Assembly (NCBI GenBank): GCA_001768565.1
Contig: MEOE01000031.1
Span: 1-64,000 of the forward strand
Origin: Bacteroidetes bacterium GWF2_33_16
GTDB lineage: Bacteria > Bacteroidota > Bacteroidia > Bacteroidales > UBA12077
DNA length: 64,000 bases
Reading direction: 5' to 3'
Shown here: piece after piece, positions 36,021 through 44,697 of the stretch
Numbering within the stretch: the first letter of the stretch is position 1
Layout: each line of letters opens with the position of its first letter
Program-made: the position numbers and the translations under genes
Notes under the pieces: generated by a model
Database searches by the model: none
Told to the model about the DNA's origin: nothing
What the model saw: only the letters and a program-made list of their open reading frames with translations

Positions 36021-39000
36021 TTAGTTTTTTAATACAGAGAATGAATAGGTTCTGCTATTATAATAAAGCTTAAGAATATATATTCCGGGAGTAAGGTTGT
36101 GCAATGACTCTAATGTTAAATAACGATTTCCGGATTCCATATGTAGGTATATTCTTTGCTTTATTATGTTTCCTAATAAATCATATAGACGGAGTTCGAT
36201 ATTCCCAGGATTATTAATTAATAAATCAATTTTTAAAATATCACCAAATGGATTAGGGTATATTTCGATTCTGTTTAGATCTTCATCAAAATCAATACCA
36301 TTAACCAAAGGAACATTTAAATAAACTGGAATAAGGTAATTATCATTATCGTCTTCAATAATTCTTATCTGGCATGTATAATTACCTTCAATTAACGATA
36401 CATTTGAAAGAGAAACCCATACCGTGTCAAATGCATGACTGAATATTGTATCCACTTCTTTGCTTAAATTTATCCAAGAATTTTCGTCTTTATTATCAAT
36501 TACAATGGAATATATATTATTACCTGTTCCCGAATTATAAATTACCAATTTATGTAAAGAGTCACTAGATGTTAAAAGTGTATCATATATTGACAATGGT
36601 GAAATAATAAGCGAAGTATCTGGATAATTAGGAATATATAAATTTATTGGTAAAATATATGTGTCATTATCATCTTCTGTTATGATGATATTAGTGCTAT
36701 AATTTCCGGAATTTAAGTAGTTGTTTGTTAAGGTTAAAATGATTGTATCTGTTTGGGATTTGCTAATAGAACCATATGTTTTATTAATATGTATCCATTC
36801 ATTCTGGCTTGCATATTCGATTATTGAAGAATAATTATTTGTAAAAGTGCCTGTATTTAGTAAAACTATTTTGTGAATCGATGATTCCTGCATGAATAAT
36901 GTATCAGAAATTGATAATGGTAAAACAGCCAGCAAAGTATCAGGAATTAGAATACTAACAAGTATTGTATAAATATCATTATCATTTTCAGTAATACTAA
37001 TATTGGTGCTGTAAAAACCTGGTTGAAGATTTTGATTTGTTACTGTAACCAATAATGTGTCTCTTGAACCAAAATCAATAGAATCATTAGTTTTATTGAT
37101 AGAAATCCATGAGTTTTCGATCGGATTTTCAATTGCAGCATTATATCTGTTAACTGAAATTCCTTTGTTTTCTATTACTATACTATGAGTAATTGACTCG
37201 TTTTCTACAAGTGTGTCAGTTATAGCAGTTGGTGTAATCAATATTGAAGTATCGTTGATATTTGTATAAGGGAAAGAAATATAATCTATCCATGCACAAT
37301 CTGATCCACTAGCTGTATTACCATCTTTACTATAAATCCATTTGAAATTATGTAATCCTTCATTTACAAAATAAGTTGATTCAGCCCAATCTTGTGTTCC
37401 ACTCCATTGATATTTAAGAATGTCATCAACATAAAACCTAAGAAAATCAAAACCACTCTCTGAGGATACTTTTCTGTAAAAACTCATGAATCCTCCATGA
37501 ATAACATCAATATTAACGGACAATGTTGTGGAGCTGCTGTTGCCAATAATACCTGATTTAGCAGAGTATAATCCTTCTTGCTCTATTTCATTGTCAATAG
37601 TCCAGTTTGCATTACCTGAAAATTGCCAATCTAATTTATTAAAATTTCCGAGCTCAAAATCTTCGATAATGGCAGGAAAAAGGGCAAAGTCAAACAAAAG
37701 ATTATCGGAGTTAATTGTAATAGTATCGATTATAGCAGAATAATTGTTCTTGCTGAGTTTGATATAATAAGTACCTGCTATAATATTATTTATTGAATAA
37801 TTTCCCAATACATTTGATAATGATGATTCAATTGGTGCGTTTGTTATCGATACAGATACATTTTCTATTGGATTTCCAGTCAATCCGTTTATTATTTGTC
37901 CGGTAATAGAATATTGAACATCTTTCTCGAGCACGAAATCAGCAGTAACTGAACTGTTTGCAGCAAGAACAATACTATTAATTGTTTTAGGCACATATCC
38001 ATATTTTGATGCAGTAAGACTATAGGTTCCGGAATTTAATGGTCGATAATAATCGCCATATACAGGTCCGGAAAATACCATTGAACTATCTGATGACTGA
38101 TCATAATCATTAACAAAAATCATGGCTTTTAAGGGATTACCATCTGTATCTTTTACAAATCCCCGAATACCATAAGTACTTTCGCGTATATAGTTAATGA
38201 GAGACAATTTATTATAGTTCCAGTAATTATTTAGATATTCGGTTCCAAGAAGTTTTGTACTTGATATCTCCATTGTTACTTCCCTGCAATGTCTCCAATA
38301 GGTCATATAATCCTGTCTGCCACCTGTAATTACATACCAGTCGCCACCTTCGGTTACGCCTGATGAAGTTACATCTTTCATATAATTTGCATAAACTGTG
38401 CGTGCTGTTGCAACATAATTGGTACAAATACGACTGAACCAGGCCGCATCAGAATGTGAGTTCTGGGATGAAGTCCAAGTGTCCCAAGGGTAATTAGTAA
38501 CCTCAGCACCTCCATGAAAATTTGCTGACATAACAAAGTAGCGGTTTCCTACATAATTCATCATAGCAATATTCTCTGGCTGATATGGCGAATTAGCTCC
38601 AATTCTTGGATCGGGATAATCACGATTTAAATCTTTGTTATTGGCATTTGACCTTGTGGCTCCGCTTACTGTGCTATTACCTCCTCGGTATGTTCCATCA
38701 GGGTTAGAATTTGGATTAATAAAAATTTCAGAATTATTTACCAGATTTGCAATATCAGCTGATGTAGAATAAGTTGTTAGCAGAGAATCAATTAATCTGA
38801 GCATTAAAATGTAGCCGGTTGTCTCATCACCATGAATTGTACTTGTATAATAGAACTCTGGTTCAGCTTCATCATTAGTAACATTATCTGATATTTTTAT
38901 AACATATAATTGTCGGCCATTAATTGAAGTACCAATCGAGTCTAATTTGCATATTGATGGGAAATTCAATTGGAAATTCCGCATCATTTGCTGGTAAACC

Positions 39001-39311
39001 TCATAGGTTGGATATCGGTCCCAATTTGCCATTTCACCGACTGTTGTGGCCATTGTTAGTGCTTTTGGAATGTCTTTTTGAAGAATATCGATTTTGTAAC
39101 CTAATTTTTTAAACTCCTCAAATTCATCCTTGTTCGCATATGCAAAAACCTCTGTTCCCCTTACATTATCAATAGAAATAATCTGTGTTATTTTAGTAAG
39201 TTCTACTTTCGAATCAATAGTAAATTTAAAATAGTATTCTTCAATATCCTGGGCACTAATGCTCTTAGAATATAACAAATAAATCAATATAAGCCAGAAT
39301 ACTTTTCTCAT
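36021..39311 (-). CDS. T9SS-secreted M14 zinc carboxypeptidase
   Basis: A 1096-residue secreted metallocarboxypeptidase. Signal peptide (1 to about 20, SISAQ); propeptide-like region (about 25-95) including EFEEFKKLGYKIDIL; M14 catalytic domain (about 100-390) with zinc ligands His160 and Glu163 in IHGDE, a further His in ANFHGG, NPDGTYRGGN, the substrate-binding stretch NKDLNRDYPDP and the catalytic Glu in EVTMEIS. Then follow two carboxypeptidase-regulatory-like domains (about 395-545), a MAM/jelly-roll-like domain (about 550-685), three Ig-like repeats (about 690-1000, each with a VLLN/VIENxG start and an EDDND end) and a T9SS sorting domain (YPNPFGDILKIDL ... LTPGIYILKLYY). It resembles the secreted Bacteroidota M14 peptidases. 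It probably digests external peptides. Confidence 0.92.
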   Translation of the reverse strand: MRKVFWLILIYLLYSKSISAQDIEEYYFKFTIDSKVELTKITQIISIDNVRGTEVFAYANKDEFEEFKKLGYKIDILQKDIPKALTMATTVGEMANWDRYPTYEVYQQMMRNFQLNFPSICKLDSIGTSINGRQLYVIKISDNVTNDEAEPEFYYTSTIHGDETTGYILMLRLIDSLLTTYSTSADIANLVNNSEIFINPNSNPDGTYRGGNSTVSGATRSNANNKDLNRDYPDPRIGANSPYQPENIAMMNYVGNRYFVMSANFHGGAEVTNYPWDTWTSSQNSHSDAAWFSRICTNYVATARTVYANYMKDVTSSGVTEGGDWYVITGGRQDYMTYWRHCREVTMEISSTKLLGTEYLNNYWNYNKLSLINYIRESTYGIRGFVKDTDGNPLKAMIFVNDYDQSSDSSMVFSGPVYGDYYRPLNSGTYSLTASKYGYVPKTINSIVLAANSSVTADFVLEKDVQYSITGQIINGLTGNPIENVSVSITNAPIESSLSNVLGNYSINNIIAGTYYIKLSKNNYSAIIDTITINSDNLLFDFALFPAIIEDFELGNFNKLDWQFSGNANWTIDNEIEQEGLYSAKSGIIGNSSSTTLSVNIDVIHGGFMSFYRKVSSESGFDFLRFYVDDILKYQWSGTQDWAESTYFVNEGLHNFKWIYSKDGNTASGSDCAWIDYISFPYTNINDTSILITPTAITDTLVENESITHSIVIENKGISVNRYNAAIENPIENSWISINKTNDSIDFGSRDTLLVTVTNQNLQPGFYSTNISITENDNDIYTILVSILIPDTLLAVLPLSISDTLFMQESSIHKIVLLNTGTFTNNYSSIIEYASQNEWIHINKTYGSISKSQTDTIILTLTNNYLNSGNYSTNIIITEDDNDTYILPINLYIPNYPDTSLIISPLSIYDTLLTSSDSLHKLVIYNSGTGNNIYSIVIDNKDENSWINLSKEVDTIFSHAFDTVWVSLSNVSLIEGNYTCQIRIIEDDNDNYLIPVYLNVPLVNGIDFDEDLNRIEIYPNPFGDILKIDLLINNPGNIELRLYDLLGNIIKQRIYLHMESGNRYLTLESLHNLTPGIYILKLYYNSRTYSFSVLKN

Positions 39312-39351
39312 TTATTATATGATTAAATTATAAAAAATTAACCTAATTTTC

Positions 39352-39410
39352 TTATTGATTATTGATTATTGATTATTGATTATTGATTATTGATTATTGA
39401 TTATTGATTA
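39352..39410 (+). repeat. TTATTGA heptamer array (8 copies) touching the serpin stop codon
   Basis: Eight perfect copies of TTATTGA from 39352 to 39407, followed by TTA. The repeat lies upstream of the carboxypeptidase gene and overlaps the last codons and the stop (TAA at 39401-39403, minus strand) of the serpin gene, whose final codons read Asn-Gln-stop. Perfect identity of the units suggests recent slippage or copy-number change. Confidence 0.95.
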
Positions 39411-40582
39411 GGATCCATAAGTCTTCCAACAAATAATATTGTATTTGTATCGTTATCTTTTATTAAATAGATAAATGGATGGTCTGCATTAAAACGGGCT
39501 TCATCGAGCATCATGCTTGTTTTGCGCATTGTAACTGCAGTTGCAGCAGCAGCTTCTGTACCTTCTTCGTTTACATCTATAAATGCTTTATGAATAACTT
39601 TATCTATAGCAAGTGATTTATCTCCGGTAATTCCCGAAAAATCAGCATTATTTGTAAATGCTATTGGCATTCCCATTTTACTTAAATTGCTTTTAAGATC
39701 GTAAGTTGCTTCTGTTTTAAATTTGGGGATAGATAAATTTACACGTCTAGCAATCATCTTATTGAAATAATCACTCAACGAGTTTTGATCAAAAACTTTC
39801 TCAACATCCTTTAATCCATATCTTTCTTTTGGCAGAATAATAAGTAAAGATTGTTTTTTTTCGGTATAAGGAATCTCTACTATCGATAACAAATTATCTT
39901 CGTAGTAATTTGTATTTAAATAGTTATTCATATAAGTTGCCTGTGTTTGGCAGGTTTTAAAAACATAAAATACTCCTGTTGTATTTAAGCTCTTATCGAA
40001 AGTTTTATCCCATCTACCTTTAAAATATATGGCGTTAACCAATACCATTCTGGTTTCACTATGTATTGATCCATCAGGGAGCAAATTGGTAATTTTATCA
40101 TTTGTATTTTTTTCAACCCAATTATTAATTGTGATTCTTGATTTTTCAGGATCAGAAATAAAATCTAAAGGCATTATTCCTGCATTGTAGTACTTCTCAT
40201 TTGTTGATATAAACTGATCACTAATCTTTAAATTTTCTTGCAGCCACAATGAGTTAGCGATCTTTAATTTAATACCATCTGTATCATTATTTAGAAGAGA
40301 AGTAATAAGTAAGTTAAAATTATTATGTAGTTCATTCTGATCTATTGGAAAGAATAAGGTTTTACTCATTTGATTTAATGTTTCTCCTTTTGCTCCGGCA
40401 TATGTCATAGCTAATGCTGAAGAAATACTAAATGGCGAGTAAAAAACATTTGTTGGTTCCGATTTAATCTGGTGATACAGCAATGTGGCAAATTTTGTAT
40501 TTCCTTCAGCTTGCTGATTGTTTTGTGCTATAATCTGGAAACCAAATAGTAACATTATCGAAGAAAGTAGAAAAATTTTCAT
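39401..40582 (-). CDS. Secreted serpin (serine protease inhibitor)
   Basis: A 393-residue serpin with a signal peptide (residues 1-19, ending IIAQ). Family blocks are present: NVFYSPFSISSALAMTYAGAKGETL near the start, NAIYFKGRWDKTFD, the breach-region segment and the reactive-centre hinge EEGTEAAAATAVTM, whose run of small residues marks an inhibitory serpin. By hinge counting the scissile bond falls around RKTS, and the chain ends HPFIYLIKDNDTNTILFVGRLMDP. It would protect the cell surface against outside proteases or restrain its own. The carboxypeptidase gene lies just downstream on the same strand. The last codons overlap the heptamer array. Confidence 0.93.
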   Translation of the reverse strand: MKIFLLSSIMLLFGFQIIAQNNQQAEGNTKFATLLYHQIKSEPTNVFYSPFSISSALAMTYAGAKGETLNQMSKTLFFPIDQNELHNNFNLLITSLLNNDTDGIKLKIANSLWLQENLKISDQFISTNEKYYNAGIMPLDFISDPEKSRITINNWVEKNTNDKITNLLPDGSIHSETRMVLVNAIYFKGRWDKTFDKSLNTTGVFYVFKTCQTQATYMNNYLNTNYYEDNLLSIVEIPYTEKKQSLLIILPKERYGLKDVEKVFDQNSLSDYFNKMIARRVNLSIPKFKTEATYDLKSNLSKMGMPIAFTNNADFSGITGDKSLAIDKVIHKAFIDVNEEGTEAAAATAVTMRKTSMMLDEARFNADHPFIYLIKDNDTNTILFVGRLMDPNQ

Positions 40583-40615
40583 GGGTTAATTTATTAAAGT
40601 GGTTAATGATAATAC

Positions 40616-40623
40616 AAATTTAC
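40616..40623 (-). promoter_or_regulatory. Possible -7 box of the serpin gene
   Basis: On the minus strand these bases read TAAATTTG, an exact match to TAnnTTTG, 34 bases upstream of the serpin ATG. A TTG that might serve as the -33 element lies at about 40647-40649. Confidence 0.45.
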
Positions 40624-40687
40624 AAAACCATTTCAATAATTAAACCAATTTTAAAATTAAGTGTTTTAATAGTAATTGCAAGATTCA

Positions 40688-40742
40688 TTATTTTGTACAT
40701 TTGATAAAAAAATTGAAATTTGCTTATTTATTTTGTACATTT
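40688..40742 (+). promoter_or_regulatory. Duplicated 15-bp motif upstream of the small T9SS protein
   Basis: TTATTTTGTACATTT occurs at 40688-40702 and again at 40728-40742, exactly 40 bp apart. The first copy contains TACATTTG, which matches the TAnnTTTG -7 box, with a TTG at 40675-40677 at about -33 distance. The second copy lies 28 bases before the ATG. It could be a double promoter or a pair of binding sites. Confidence 0.45.
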
Positions 40743-40769
40743 ATATTCTTAATTCAAATAAGTTTTACT

Positions 40770-41261
40770 ATGAAAAAACTTTTGTTATCATTCTTATTTG
40801 GCCTATTTGTAGTATTTGCATTTAGTCAGAGCATTTCATCTTCTGTTGTTGCAACAGCAGGTGGATATTCCGAAGCAGGAGGATTAAGTCTTAGTTGGAC
40901 ACTTGGCGAATTAGCAACTGAAACATTTACAACTACTAATCTTATTTTAACTCAGGGTTTTCAACAAGGATATTTTGAAATAACATCAATTGACGAACCC
41001 TTATCAAAATCAATAGATTTAAAAGTTTATCCTAACCCAGCTATTGATTTCATTAACATTCTGATTGAAGATATTGATGTTAAGTTAGTAAGAATTGAGT
41101 TATATAACTTGGAAGGTAAACTTATTAGTAATGAGCAATGGGAAAACACAGGAACTCCATATCAGTTTCAGTTAAGTAGCTTTAGCTCAAGTCAATATAT
41201 TCTTAGAATAGTTGACGATAAGAATAACCGTGTTAAATCTTTTAAAATAGTTAAGAGGTAG
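40770..41261 (+). CDS. Small T9SS-sorted secreted protein
   Basis: A 163-residue protein from the ATG at 40770 (an in-frame TTG at 40701 would put another hydrophobic stretch in front and overlaps the probable promoter). Signal peptide residues 1 to about 20 (FVVFAFSQ); a short domain SSSVVATAGGYSEAGGLSLSWTLGELATETFTTTNLILTQGFQQG (about 20-68) that is a common N-terminal module of Bacteroidota T9SS proteins; then a type A sorting domain (about 80-163) with VYPNPAIDFINILIED and the final strand RVKSFKIVKR. Almost nothing lies between the module and the sorting domain, so it looks like a minimal cargo. Function unknown. Confidence 0.85.
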   Translation: MKKLLLSFLFGLFVVFAFSQSISSSVVATAGGYSEAGGLSLSWTLGELATETFTTTNLILTQGFQQGYFEITSIDEPLSKSIDLKVYPNPAIDFINILIEDIDVKLVRIELYNLEGKLISNEQWENTGTPYQFQLSSFSSSQYILRIVDDKNNRVKSFKIVKR

Positions 41262-41373
41262 TATTTATACTTAATTTGTAACTAATTAAGAAGTTAGCGT
41301 TTTAATTATTTTGTAAAATTATATAAATAGGCTTTATTTGTCAATATGATGAATAAAGCTTTTTATTTATACC

Positions 41374-43152
41374 ATGATTAAGTTTGATTTAATAGTTGTA
41401 TTACTTGTAATCCTCTTTATTCTTATATCTCTTTATAAAGATTTACTTGGTACAACTTTTACATTTGTTATTGCTGTTACTATACTTGGTTTTTTTAAGA
41501 TATTAACTCCCAGTGAAATTCTGAGTGGTTTTGCCAACGAGCAAATAGCTGTAATAATTTTACTGTTGGTTTTAGGTGATATTATTCGTCAAACAGCCAT
41601 TATCGAAGTGGTTTTCGACCGACTTTTTAAGTCGGCAAGGAGCCATCGGGGTTTTTTAGGAAGAATGATTTTAACTATTGCAGGATTTTCGGCCTTTTTA
41701 AATAATACACCATTAGTTGCAGTAATGATGCCATATATAAATACATGGTGCAAGAGGAATGAAATTTCTCCTTCAAAATTTTTATTGCCTTTGTCTTATG
41801 CTGCTATACTTGGAGGTTGTGCCACGCTAATAGGAACATCTACAAACCTTATTGTAAATGGTATGTATATTGATCAGAAAATTATACCTGATGCACAGTC
41901 ACTTAATATCTTCGAATTTGCATGGGTTGGTGTTCCAATGATAATTATAGGGTTTTTCTATTTAGTTCTTTTCAGTGATAAACTTCTTCCAACAAGGCCA
42001 GATTTACTAGCTGATTTTTCTCAGAACTCGAGAAGCTATATAGTTGAGACAGAAATTCGAAGAAACTCACATCTTATTGGTAAAACTATCAGCGAATCAG
42101 GATTTGAAGCATTAAAGGGTTTATATTTAATAGAAATATTGAGAGATAACTTTAAAATTTCTATTGTATCACCTGAATTAGTTTTACAGCAAGATGACCT
42201 GCTTATTTTTGCAGGCGATACTCAGGTTATTACTGAAATGCTAAATGGCGATTCGGGACTTACTCTTCCGAGTTTAGGAATGCTTACCAAAAAGAAGCAA
42301 ACCGAGGTAGTTGAAATTGTTATTTCTCATAATTCAAAAATGATAGGGAAATCGGTAAGTGATATTCGGTTTAGAGCACGCTTTGATGCTGCAGTAATTG
42401 CAATCCATCGAAATGGTGAACGAATTTCAGGTAAATTAGGAGATATCATAATTAAAGCTGGTGACGTACTTCTCTTATATACAGGTATTGATTTTTTTCA
42501 ACGATCTACCGATACACACGACTTCTATTTTATTTCAAAGGTCAAAGATTTTCAGAAAATAGAGCCCTATAAAATCTGGACATTGCTTGGTGGTACTTTA
42601 TTGATAATTCTTTTATCTGCCCTACATCTTGTAAATTTATTTATGGGTCTAATTGTGCTTTTGATGGTAGTTATTGCAATGAAAATTGCCAAACCAAAAG
42701 AATTATACAAAGCAATTGATTATAATTTGGCTATGATAATTGCTTTATCGCTTGCATTAGGAACTGCTATGATAAAATCGGGTGCTGCAGATTTGGTAGC
42801 TGATGTAATAACCAGGTTATTTATACCTATAGGTAAGGTTGGTTTATTGTTTGGAATTTATTTCATAACTGCTTTTCTTGCTGCTTACATTACCAACAAA
42901 GCCGCTGTCGCTATTGTATTTCCAATATCTATTATGCTGGCTGCTAATCTTTCACTTAATCCTATTCCTTTTGTGTTGGTAGTTTCATTTGCAGCTGCTG
43001 CTAACTTTATGACACCTCATGGATATCAAACAAACCTAATGGTTTATGGCCCTGGGGGGTATACATTTGGTAATTTTTTCAAAATTGGATTTCCGTTAAC
43101 CATGATTTATATGGTTGTTACTGTAATTATTCTCCGCCTTGTATATTTATAA
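41374..43152 (+). CDS. SLC13/DASS family anion transporter with two RCK_C domains
   Basis: A 592-residue inner-membrane transporter of the divalent anion:Na+ symporter family. The N-terminal membrane half (about 1-205) contains AGFSAFLNNTPLVAVMMPYI and ILGGCATLIGTSTNLIVNG, the SNT-type substrate and sodium motif. Two TrkA_C/RCK_C domains (about 220-300 and 305-385) interrupt the membrane part, and the second membrane half ends with ITNKAAVAIVFPISI and NFMTPHGYQTNLMVYGPGGY. This architecture is found in bacterial sulfate permeases. The next gene, 6 bases downstream, is cysQ, which supports sulfate as substrate. Confidence 0.9.
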   Translation: MIKFDLIVVLLVILFILISLYKDLLGTTFTFVIAVTILGFFKILTPSEILSGFANEQIAVIILLLVLGDIIRQTAIIEVVFDRLFKSARSHRGFLGRMILTIAGFSAFLNNTPLVAVMMPYINTWCKRNEISPSKFLLPLSYAAILGGCATLIGTSTNLIVNGMYIDQKIIPDAQSLNIFEFAWVGVPMIIIGFFYLVLFSDKLLPTRPDLLADFSQNSRSYIVETEIRRNSHLIGKTISESGFEALKGLYLIEILRDNFKISIVSPELVLQQDDLLIFAGDTQVITEMLNGDSGLTLPSLGMLTKKKQTEVVEIVISHNSKMIGKSVSDIRFRARFDAAVIAIHRNGERISGKLGDIIIKAGDVLLLYTGIDFFQRSTDTHDFYFISKVKDFQKIEPYKIWTLLGGTLLIILLSALHLVNLFMGLIVLLMVVIAMKIAKPKELYKAIDYNLAMIIALSLALGTAMIKSGAADLVADVITRLFIPIGKVGLLFGIYFITAFLAAYITNKAAVAIVFPISIMLAANLSLNPIPFVLVVSFAAAANFMTPHGYQTNLMVYGPGGYTFGNFFKIGFPLTMIYMVVTVIILRLVYL

Positions 43153-43158
43153 AATAGT

Positions 43159-43968
43159 ATGATTGATTTAAACCTTCTAACCAAAATAGCTATTGATGGA
43201 TCTTTTGCCGCAGGAAAAGAAATCCTTATTGTTTATAAGTCTGCCGATTTTGGTATTACAACAAAATCTGATAATTCAACCTTAACTCTAGCTGATAAAA
43301 AAGCACATACTGCCATTGTTGAGATATTAAATAAAACAAACTTGCCTGTTTTAAGCGAAGAAGGTGCCGATATTCCATACGAAATAAGAAAGAACTGGGA
43401 GTATTTTTGGTTGGTTGATCCGTTGGATGGAACAAAAGAATTTATTAATAGAAATGGTGAATTTACAGTTAATATTGCACTTGTTCATAAAGAAACACCC
43501 ATTCTTGGTGTAATTTATGTTCCGGTTACAAAGGATTTATATTTTGGAAACAAAGAAATTGGAGCTTTTAAAGCAATTAATGTTGATGAAGGTTTACAAT
43601 TTGAGAATCTCGAAACACTTTTACAGATGAGTTTCAGGCTACCTTTCTTTATTGATGATGAAATAATTACCATTGTTGCCAGTAAATCACATTTAACCCA
43701 AGAAACAATTGATTATATAGATGAATTAAAAAAAATACACCCAAATATTGAGTTCATATCAAAAGGTAGTTCATTAAAATTATGCATGTTAGCCGAAGGA
43801 TTAGCATCAATTTATCCAAGGTTTGGGCCGACCATGGAGTGGGATATTGCCGCTGGACATGCTATTGCCTCAGCTGCTGGTTGTAATGTTACGCTTAAAG
43901 ATGAAAAAACTCCTCTTGTATACAACAAAGAGGAGCTCTTAAATCCTTGGTTTATTGCAAAAAGATAA
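43159..43968 (+). CDS. cysQ: 3'(2'),5'-bisphosphate nucleotidase CysQ
   Basis: Magnesium-dependent phosphatase that converts 3'-phosphoadenosine 5'-phosphate (PAP) to AMP, removing the toxic by-product of sulfate assimilation. It shows the inositol-monophosphatase fold motifs: LSEEG (about 73-77), WLVDPLDGTKEFINRNGEFTVNIALV (about 90-116, containing the DPLDGT metal site) and WDIAAGHAIASAAG (about 228-241). Length of 269 residues is normal. It lies directly after the SLC13 transporter in one transcript. PAPS reductase and sulfate adenylyltransferase genes are not in the window. Confidence 0.94.
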   Translation: MIDLNLLTKIAIDGSFAAGKEILIVYKSADFGITTKSDNSTLTLADKKAHTAIVEILNKTNLPVLSEEGADIPYEIRKNWEYFWLVDPLDGTKEFINRNGEFTVNIALVHKETPILGVIYVPVTKDLYFGNKEIGAFKAINVDEGLQFENLETLLQMSFRLPFFIDDEIITIVASKSHLTQETIDYIDELKKIHPNIEFISKGSSLKLCMLAEGLASIYPRFGPTMEWDIAAGHAIASAAGCNVTLKDEKTPLVYNKEELLNPWFIAKR

Positions 43969-44697
43969 TTATCTAAACTTTTCTTTAAGTGATTTTGCGT
44001 ATCGTCGACTAATTATATATGGTTCTTTTATATTTCTTAGAGTTAATTTATAAGAATAATTAAACCAATTATCTATTTTTTCAACATATTCAAGGTTAAT
44101 AATAGTTGAACGATGAATCCTACAAAAATAGTTTTGAGGAAGTCTGCTTTCCCATTCTTTCATCGATTTTGACACAAGCCCACTGTTGCCTTCATTAGTA
44201 TTAATTCTAGAATAATCACCTTCAGATTCAATTGCAATAATTGAACTTACCTTAATAAAAACTAATTTTGTTCCTAAGGTCATAAATAACCGATCATCAT
44301 ATTTTAATTTATATTCCAGATTTGATTCTTCTACAGAACCTGATTCAAGTCTTTCTATTGCTTTCTTTAATCTTTCGTGTGTTATTGGTTTTAGCAAATA
44401 ATCCAGGGCATTAACTTCAAAAGCTCTCAAAGCATATTCATCAAAAGCTGTAGCAAAAATCACTTTACCATTATAATCGATTTTATCTAACAGATCAAAT
44501 CCTGAATCACCTGGCATTTGAATATCTAGGAAAATTAAATTTGGATTTATCTTTTCAATCATCTTAATTGCGGAACTAACATCTTCTGCTTCGTGAATCG
44601 ATTCAATACATTCATATTCTGAAAGCATACTTATTAAATCTTTACGAGCTAATCTTTCATCATCAACCACAAGTACTTTATAACTATTATTAACCAT
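43969..44697 (-). CDS. LytTR-family response regulator
   Basis: A 242-residue response regulator. Receiver domain about 6-120 with the acidic pair Asp12-Asp13, phosphoacceptor Asp58 (FLDIQMPG) and Lys103 (LLKPIT); LytTR DNA-binding domain about 140-242 with FCRIHRSTIINLEYVEKI. The gene overlaps the 3' end of the upstream sensor kinase gene by 8 bases. It converges tail-to-tail with cysQ. LytTR proteins bind pairs of short direct repeats; candidate sites in the region 45836-45907 are discussed in the findings. Confidence 0.94.
   Translation of the reverse strand: MVNNSYKVLVVDDERLARKDLISMLSEYECIESIHEAEDVSSAIKMIEKINPNLIFLDIQMPGDSGFDLLDKIDYNGKVIFATAFDEYALRAFEVNALDYLLKPITHERLKKAIERLESGSVEESNLEYKLKYDDRLFMTLGTKLVFIKVSSIIAIESEGDYSRINTNEGNSGLVSKSMKEWESRLPQNYFCRIHRSTIINLEYVEKIDNWFNYSYKLTLRNIKEPYIISRRYAKSLKEKFR

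Noticed and set aside
39352..39410. Repeats that could suggest a CRISPR array
   Set aside because: The units are 7 bp and directly adjacent with no spacers, and there are no cas genes; it is a microsatellite.
41262..41373. Spacer before the SLC13 gene as a SAM or sulfate-related riboswitch
   Set aside because: Only 112 bases of AT-rich sequence without the conserved cores of known riboswitches.
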